DNA of 64,000 bases from positions 96,943 to 160,942 of the forward strand of contig BBZN01000006.1 in the NCBI GenBank assembly GCA_001304855.1, given 5' to 3'. Under the pieces are notes generated by a model. It had not been told where the DNA came from and did not search any database. It saw nothing but the letters and a program-made list of their open reading frames with translations. This document shows positions 59,282-64,000 of this stretch, piece after piece; within the stretch, counting starts at the first letter, position 1, and every line of letters starts with the position of its first letter. The DNA comes from Clostridia bacterium UC5.1-1D2 (GTDB taxonomy: Bacteria; Bacillota; Clostridia; Lachnospirales; Lachnospiraceae). The position numbers and the translations under genes are program-made.

Positions 59282-60588
59282 ATGAAAAAAATTTTAACAC
59301 TTGCGCTTTCAGCAGTACTATTGACAGCTACGGCCTTTGGTTATGCAGCGCCGGCTTACGCAGCCTCTTATCTTACCGTAAAAGGTGAGGTGGTTCTTGT
59401 AGGGGGGGCAGGCTCTGTGGAAGATGTAAAGCTGACCGTCCAGTATAACAATGTTCCTGCGGAATACAAGGATTACTATATGGGGACAGTGCGCTGGTAC
59501 GGCAATCCAGATTCAAATGGAAATTTTTCCATACCTACGGAGGCCTACAGCGGCGCAATGCATCTGCTGAAGGTAACTGCGGAACTGGAGGGGTATTCCT
59601 CCGATTATGACGTCCTCACCATGGGGCAGGACACTACGCAGCGCCTGGTGCTCAAAGCGGGAAATACGGCTGAGGCTCTGCTATAGGCGGCACTATCGTG
59701 ATGCCCGACGGTTCCCTTCTGCCGAACGATATATGCCCGGAAGTTTCTATTACTGTGAGTAATACCGTAGGCACCAGTAAAGTTCAGGCCTGCGGCGGCC
59801 TGTGGACCTGCAATGCAGTTACCGGTCAGGATGTTACCGTTACGCCGCGCCTGGAGGGATATGTATTTGAACCTGAGTCTCTTACCGTGGAAAAAATAAA
59901 AAGTGCGAAAAATGACTTCAATTTTACCATGAGAGCGGCATCCGGCAGTGACACAGCAGCGGAGGAAACGGTGCCTGAAACAACGGCGCCGGAGGAAACG
60001 GTTCCAGAGATAGCGGCGCCGGAGGAGGGCTCCTCCGATACAGTTAAGCTTTATTTTATGACAGGCTCCTCCATCGGGGATCCGGGCCAGGTGTTTGCGG
60101 AGTTTGACGTGCCAAAGAATGCCCGGGGCAATACTGTAAACATTGCAAAAACTATCACCAAGGATAACGTTCCGCAGAAGGACGGCTATACCTTCTCACA
60201 CTGGCAGGAGAGAAGCTTAAAGGATCCGTCAAAGATGGGCAACCGCATCAGTGGAGCTATCTGGACTAATGAGACCGACCAGTACATTTATGCCCAGTAC
60301 AAAGAAAATGAATCAGATCAGGGTACGGTTAAGCTTTATTTTATGACGGGCTCCTCCATCAGCGACCCGGGAGAGGTGTTTGCGGAATTTGATGTGCCAA
60401 AAAATGCCAGGGGCAACACGGTTAATCTTGCCAAGACCATTAAAAAAGACGTTCCTGAAAGAGAAGGCGCCGTATTCTCCCACTGGCAGGAGAGAAGCCT
60501 GAAGGATCCGTCAAAGATGGGCAACCGCATAAACGGAGTTATTTGGACAAATGAACAAGACCAGTATATTTATGCACAGTATAAATAG
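59282..60588 (+). CDS. Secreted protein with two InlB-type C-terminal repeats (one frameshift)
   Basis: Signal peptide KKILTLALSAVLLTATAFGYAAPAYAAS with AYA-A cleavage, two beta-sandwich-like segments (LTVKGEVVLVGGAG..., VSITVSNTVGTSKVQACGGLW), a Glu/Thr/Pro-rich linker (ETVPETTAPEETVPE), and two near-identical 85-residue repeats starting VKLYFMTGSSI and ending TDQYIYAQYK / QDQYIYAQYK. The repeats share DPGxVFAEFDVPKNARGNTVN, FSHWQERSLKDPSKMGNRI and IWTNExDQYIYAQYK, a variant of the Listeria-Bacteroides B-repeat. Missing C near 59682 (AEAPAIGG). No LPxTG or other anchor is visible. The gene is monocistronic; upstream 59089-59281 has TTGATA about 55 bp ahead of the start. Confidence 0.75.
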
Positions 60589-60690
60589 ATTTGTGCCTCT
60601 GGAGAGCCGGCTTTGACAACATGATTCTGGACTGTCCGGGAGCGTACTGCAAATACAATGTGAAATATGTTTCGTAATGGTAGCTTTGTG

Positions 60691-60724
60691 GCAGCGGCCC
60701 TTCCATCATTGGAAGGGCCGCTGC
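60691..60724 (+). terminator. Perfect 14-bp stem hairpin
   Basis: GCAGCGGCCCTTCC pairs exactly with GGAAGGGCCGCTGC around ATCATT. About 100 bp past the secreted-protein stop, it is probably its terminator, though followed only by GTTTGA. Confidence 0.7.
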
Positions 60725-60744
60725 GTTTGATGTGTGAAAGCGAT

Positions 60745-60770
60745 TCGATATTCTTTTTAAAGAATATCGA
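60745..60770. repeat. Perfect 26-bp palindrome
   Basis: TCGATATTCTTT-TT-AAAGAATATCGA. On RNA it would be a tight stem with a small loop; on DNA it is a large operator-type palindrome. Confidence 0.65.
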
Positions 60771-60857
60771 TAACTTACAAATATCAAATAGAAATTCCAA
60801 CTATTTAACAAAAATTTTATACAAAATGTAGAAAATGCACAAAAATAAACAGCTGTA

Positions 60858-60886
60858 TTGACATCTGATTGTCTATTGTGATAGAC
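60858..60886 (+). promoter_or_regulatory. Promoter of the guanine riboswitch transcript
   Basis: Consensus TTGACA (60858-60863) then GATAGA or ATAGAC starting at 60880/60881, spacer 16-17 bp. The riboswitch starts about 50 bp downstream. Confidence 0.55.
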
Positions 60887-60934
60887 TCAAAGTGTCAGAA
60901 GATGACATAACTGAATAAACGTATGAGTATTCAA

Positions 60935-61000
60935 AACTTGTATATGCTCAAAATAGGTTGAGCGTCTCTACCAACTACCGTAATAGTTGACTATAAGTTT
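60935..61000 (+). ncRNA. Purine riboswitch, guanine class
   Basis: Outer stem ACTTGTAT (60936-60943) with CTATAAGT (60991-60998); P2 GCTCAA/TTGAGC with loop AATAGG; joining segment GTCTCTACC; P3 CAACTA-CCGTAA-TAGTTG. The loops hold GG and CC for the loop-loop contact. The specificity base in TTGACTATAAG is C (60991), the form that pairs with guanine; a T would mean adenine. It precedes guanine deaminase and a purine permease, both fitting targets. The expression platform 61001-61161 includes a GC-rich stretch at 61013-61030 and a T-run at 61067-61072; the repression fold is not resolved here. Confidence 0.92.
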
Positions 61001-61161
61001 TCACATCTCACTCTGCCCGGGGGCACCGGGGGACAGGTTGATGTGGAGCCTTGTGAACAGCGGTGGTTTTTTGTTTGCAGAAATTTCTGTAGATAGAAGC
61101 TTCTGTAGATAGAAGCCCGGGCCCGCCGCTGTCAGGGTGAATACGGAAACAGGAGGAGCAT

Positions 61162-62435
61162 ATGGCAGAAAGATTTGTGCTGAAAGGCAATATCTGTTAC
61201 AGCCGGAACGCCCGCGCTTTGGAATGTGTGGAGCAGGGGTATCTGGTGTGTGAAGAGGGCCGGTCGGCCGGAGTATACAAAGAGCTTCCGCAGGTATATG
61301 CTGAACTTCCATTGACGGATTATGGAGACAGAATAATTGTGCCAGGTCTTACAGACCTGCATCTCCATGGGCCGCAGTATTCATTCAGAGGTCTTGGTAT
61401 GGACCTTGAATTGCTGGAATGGCTGAACACGCGGACGTTTCCCGAGGAGGCCAAGTACAGCGACAGGGAGTATGCAAGAAAGCATATAAAATTTTTGCGG
61501 ATGATATGAAGCGCAGCGGAACTACAAGGGCTTGTATTTTCGGAACTCTTCACAGGGAAGCCACAGTGGAACTGATGGATTTAATGGAGGCCACAGGTCT
61601 CAAGACTATGGTGGGAAAGGTAAACATGGACCGGAACTGCCCGGATATTCTGGTGGAGGAGAGCCCGGAAGCTTCCGCGGAGGAAACCCTTCTCTGGCTG
61701 GAGGAGACAAAGGGGAGATACAAGAATACGCAGCCCATTCTGACCCCGAGGTTCATACCCACCTGCACCGACGGGCTGATGGAGAAATTAAAGGAGATTC
61801 AAAAACAGTATGACCTGCCGGTTCAGTCCCATCTCTCGGAGAACAAGGGAGAGATCGCCTGGGTGAAGGAGCTTTGCCCCTGGTCGGAATTTTATGGCGA
61901 TGCCTATGACCATTTCGGCCTTTTTGGCGGGGAAGTGAGAACGATCATGGCCCATTGTGTGTGGTCCGGTGAGGCGGAGACGGAGCGTATGAGGCAGAGG
62001 GGCGTGTATGTGGCCCACTGTCCACAGTCCAACACCAATCTCTCATCCGGGATTGCGCCTGTAAGGAGGTACCTGGACAGAGGGCTTAAAGTGGGGCTGG
62101 GAACAGATGTGGCAGGAGGAAGCGGCGCTTCCGTGTTCCGGGCTATGGCAGACGCCGTCCAGGTGTCAAAGCTCAGGTGGAGGCTTCAGGACGAGACTTT
62201 AAAACCGTTGACTGCAGAGGAGGCCTTTTACCTGGGAACCAAAGGAGGCGGTTCATTCTTCGGCAAGGTGGGAAGCTTTGAGAAGGACTACGAGTTCGAC
62301 GCGCTGGTGCTGGACGACAGCCCCCTAAAGCATCCGCAGCCGCTGAACCTTAAGGAGCGTCTGGAGCGGTTTATCTACCTTGCAGATGAGCGCCATATAG
62401 AAGCCAAGTACGTGGCGGGAGAGAAGATATTTTAA
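61162..62435 (+). CDS. guaD: Guanine deaminase (one frameshift)
   Basis: About 425 residues, amidohydrolase superfamily. Zinc ligands in PGLTDLHLHGPQYSF, QSHLSEN, AHCVWSGE and GLGTDVAGGSGASVF; substrate region FRGLGMDLELLEWL and CPQSNTNLSSG. One G is missing near 61482 (ARKAYKIFADDM). It converts guanine to xanthine. AGGAGGAGCAT gives the start. It is the first gene under the guanine riboswitch. Confidence 0.93.
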
Positions 62436-62471
62436 AAATATCATATGGCATTGAATATAACAGGAATTATA

Positions 62472-62499
62472 AAAGAACGGTAAGGGGAACACGTTCTTT
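62472..62499 (+). other. Small hairpin between guaD and the permease
   Basis: AAAGAACG (62472-62479) pairs with CGTTCTTT (62492-62499). It lies 45 bp ahead of the permease start and may tune its expression; no T-tract follows. Confidence 0.35.
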
Positions 62500-62544
62500 C
62501 TATAAGGCGGAAACCATAAGTTTGAAACCAAGGAGGTATGAAGT

Positions 62545-63939
62545 ATGGAAAACAAAGAGAACCAGGGATTTTTAGAAAAAGTATTTCACTTGTCGGAGAA
62601 CAAGACAGACGTGAAGACAGAGGTGATTGCCGGTATTACCACCTTTATGACAATGGCCTACATACTGGCAGTTAACCCCAACATCTTAAGTGAGACGGGA
62701 ATGGATCGGGGCGCTGTTTTTACGGCAACCGCTCTGGCGTCTTTAGTGGCGACCCTGCTTATGGCAGCATTTGCAAATTATCCCTTCGTGCTCGCGCCTG
62801 GTATGGGATTGAATGCTTACTTTGCATACACCGTAGTCCTTCAGATGGGATATACGTGGCAGATGGCTCTGGCGGCCGTATTTGTGGAGGGCCTTATCTT
62901 TATCGCCCTGTCCTTAACAAACGTGCGCGAAGCGATTTTTAATGCAATTCCTATGAATTTAAAGCACGCGGTGTCGGTAGGAATCGGACTTTTCATTGCA
63001 TTTATCGGACTGCAGAATGCAAAGATCGTGGTGGGAAGCGCAACCTTAGTGTCCATGTTTTCCTTTAAGGGGGCAGTGGAGGCGGAGACCTTTAATTCTG
63101 TAGGAATTACCGTATTGCTGGCGTTAATCGGCGTTTTAATTACTGCGATCTTAGTTGTAAAGGAGGTAAAGGGAAATATTCTCTGGGGCATCCTAATCAC
63201 CTGGCTTTTAGGAATTATCTGTGAGGTGACGGGCCTCTATCAGCCGAATGCGGATCTGGGTATGTTCAGCGTACTGCCTAATTTTTCAAACGGATTAGGG
63301 ATTCCCAGCATGGCTCCCACCTTCTTTAAGATGGATTTCAGCGGTATTCTTTCACTGAACTTTTTGACGATTATGTTTGCATTCCTGTTTGTGGATATGT
63401 TTGATACACTGGGAACATTGATCGGCGTGGCATCCAAGGCGGATATGCTGGATAAGGACGGCAAGCTTCCGAAAATCAGAGGCGCCCTTCTCTCAGATGC
63501 AGTGGGCACCTCCCTTGGAGCAGTATTTGGTACATCCACGACCACTACCTTTGTGGAGAGCGCTTCCGGCGTTGCGGAAGGCGGAAGAACAGGACTTACG
63601 GCAGTGGTAGCAGCTATCTTTTTCGGGCTGTCCCTGTTCCTGTCGCCGATTTTCCTTGCTATTCCTTCCTTTGCAACTGCTCCGGCGCTGATTATCGTAG
63701 GCTTCCTTATGATTACATCTATTACCAAGATAGACTTCGCTGATTTTACGGAGGCGCTGCCTTCCTATATCTGTATTATTGCCATGCCTTTTATGTACAG
63801 TATCTCCGAGGGTATCGCCCTGGGCGTTATCTCCTATGTAATCATCAATCTGGCAACAGGTCGTGCAAAGGAGAAGAAGATAAGCCTTCTGATGTATATT
63901 TTAGCCGTACTGTTCATACTTAAGTATGTACTGATTTAG
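62545..63939 (+). CDS. NCS2-family (AzgA/PbuG-type) purine permease
   Basis: Intact 464 residues with about 13 membrane segments. KTEVIAGITTFMTMAYILAVNP, LVATLLMAAFANYPFVLAPGMGLNAYFAYTVV (substrate site), NLKHAVSVGIGLFIAFIGLQNA, FLFVDMFDTLGTLIGVA with the Asp pair, and TTTFVESASGVAEGGRTGLTAV identify the AzgA/PbuG group that imports guanine, hypoxanthine or adenine with H+. AAGGAGGTATGAAGT sets the start. With guaD under the guanine riboswitch, uptake of guanine/hypoxanthine is most likely. Confidence 0.95.
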   Translation: MENKENQGFLEKVFHLSENKTDVKTEVIAGITTFMTMAYILAVNPNILSETGMDRGAVFTATALASLVATLLMAAFANYPFVLAPGMGLNAYFAYTVVLQMGYTWQMALAAVFVEGLIFIALSLTNVREAIFNAIPMNLKHAVSVGIGLFIAFIGLQNAKIVVGSATLVSMFSFKGAVEAETFNSVGITVLLALIGVLITAILVVKEVKGNILWGILITWLLGIICEVTGLYQPNADLGMFSVLPNFSNGLGIPSMAPTFFKMDFSGILSLNFLTIMFAFLFVDMFDTLGTLIGVASKADMLDKDGKLPKIRGALLSDAVGTSLGAVFGTSTTTTFVESASGVAEGGRTGLTAVVAAIFFGLSLFLSPIFLAIPSFATAPALIIVGFLMITSITKIDFADFTEALPSYICIIAMPFMYSISEGIALGVISYVIINLATGRAKEKKISLLMYILAVLFILKYVLI

Positions 63940-64000
63940 TGGTGGAGGGCTTCCGGGCCGGAGAACGTTTTGGGAGCCTCCATCTATGTAGTTTTGCCGG

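Noticed and set aside
564..62435. Programmed frameshifting, alternative code or genuine genome decay as general explanation for the broken genes
   Set aside because: Breaks occur at many unrelated short runs in essential and non-essential genes, without slippery-site or stem-loop patterns, and single-base repair restores motifs.
16..63990. tRNA or rRNA genes
   Set aside because: I scanned for CCA-adjacent cloverleaf patterns and conserved rRNA stretches and saw none; a tRNAscan run would settle it.

Overview
The window looks like chromosomal DNA of an anaerobic, low-to-mid GC Firmicute, most likely a Lachnospiraceae member related to the Clostridium clostridioforme/Enterocloster group. This placement comes from gene content and style, not from a search: archaeal-type AspRS with GatCAB under a T-box, PdaA-type deacetylase, rubredoxin-glutamate synthase fusion, KtrAB with a KdpDE-like pair, strong AGGAGG ribosome binding sites and TTGACA/TATAAT promoters. 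I saw no rRNA, tRNA, CRISPR array, prophage or intact insertion sequence.

The main technical point is that roughly two thirds of the genes are interrupted by single-base frame changes. In nearly every case adding back one base of a short G, C, A or T run restores a normal family member; a few need removal of one base. Essential genes (tkt, argG, gatB, aspS) are hit as often as others, so I read these as sequence or assembly errors and annotate such genes across their whole span. Real decay is more likely for the MerR remnant at the left end and the sugar isomerase at 4482-5343.

Layout. 0-5.3 kb: MerR remnant, YkgJ cysteine-cluster protein, SGNH hydrolase, membrane-anchored protein, ArsC/Spx-like protein, PdaA deacetylase, GNAT, broken TIM-barrel isomerase. 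5.5-12.6 kb: RecQ helicase, hybrid sensor kinase with two solute-binding domains, MATE exporter. 12.7-15.2 kb: rubredoxin-GltB fusion behind a Fur/PerR-like operator, a repeat element with a 20-bp tandem array, and a ferritin-like protein. 15.4-20.5 kb: T-box leader, archaeal-type aspS and gatCAB, which together make Asn-tRNA (and Gln-tRNA) by transamidation. 20.5-30.1 kb: aspartate aminotransferase, membrane protein, iron alcohol dehydrogenase, two SPFH proteins (HflK/HflC-like), LysR and Lrp regulators, D-amino-acid aminotransferase, ApbE. 30.3-41.1 kb: GtrA, YfhO, argH, Crp/Fnr regulator, transketolase, and a MoxR ATPase with a VWA partner.

41.1-48.3 kb is the arginine locus: argG on the minus strand, divergent from argC-(repeat pair)-GNAT-argJ-argB-argD, with ArgR-like palindromes between. 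With argH at 34 kb it encodes most of the route from glutamate to arginine except OTCase and carbamoyl-phosphate synthetase. 48.5-54.6 kb is a MacA-MacB-type exporter followed by two TolC-like coiled-coil secreted proteins, odd for a cell expected to have one membrane. 54.6-59.1 kb holds a KdpE/KdpD-like pair divergent from KtrB/KtrA potassium uptake genes. 59.3-60.6 kb encodes a secreted protein with two near-identical C-terminal repeats. 60.8-63.9 kb is a guanine-type riboswitch followed by guanine deaminase and a purine permease, a clear purine-salvage unit.
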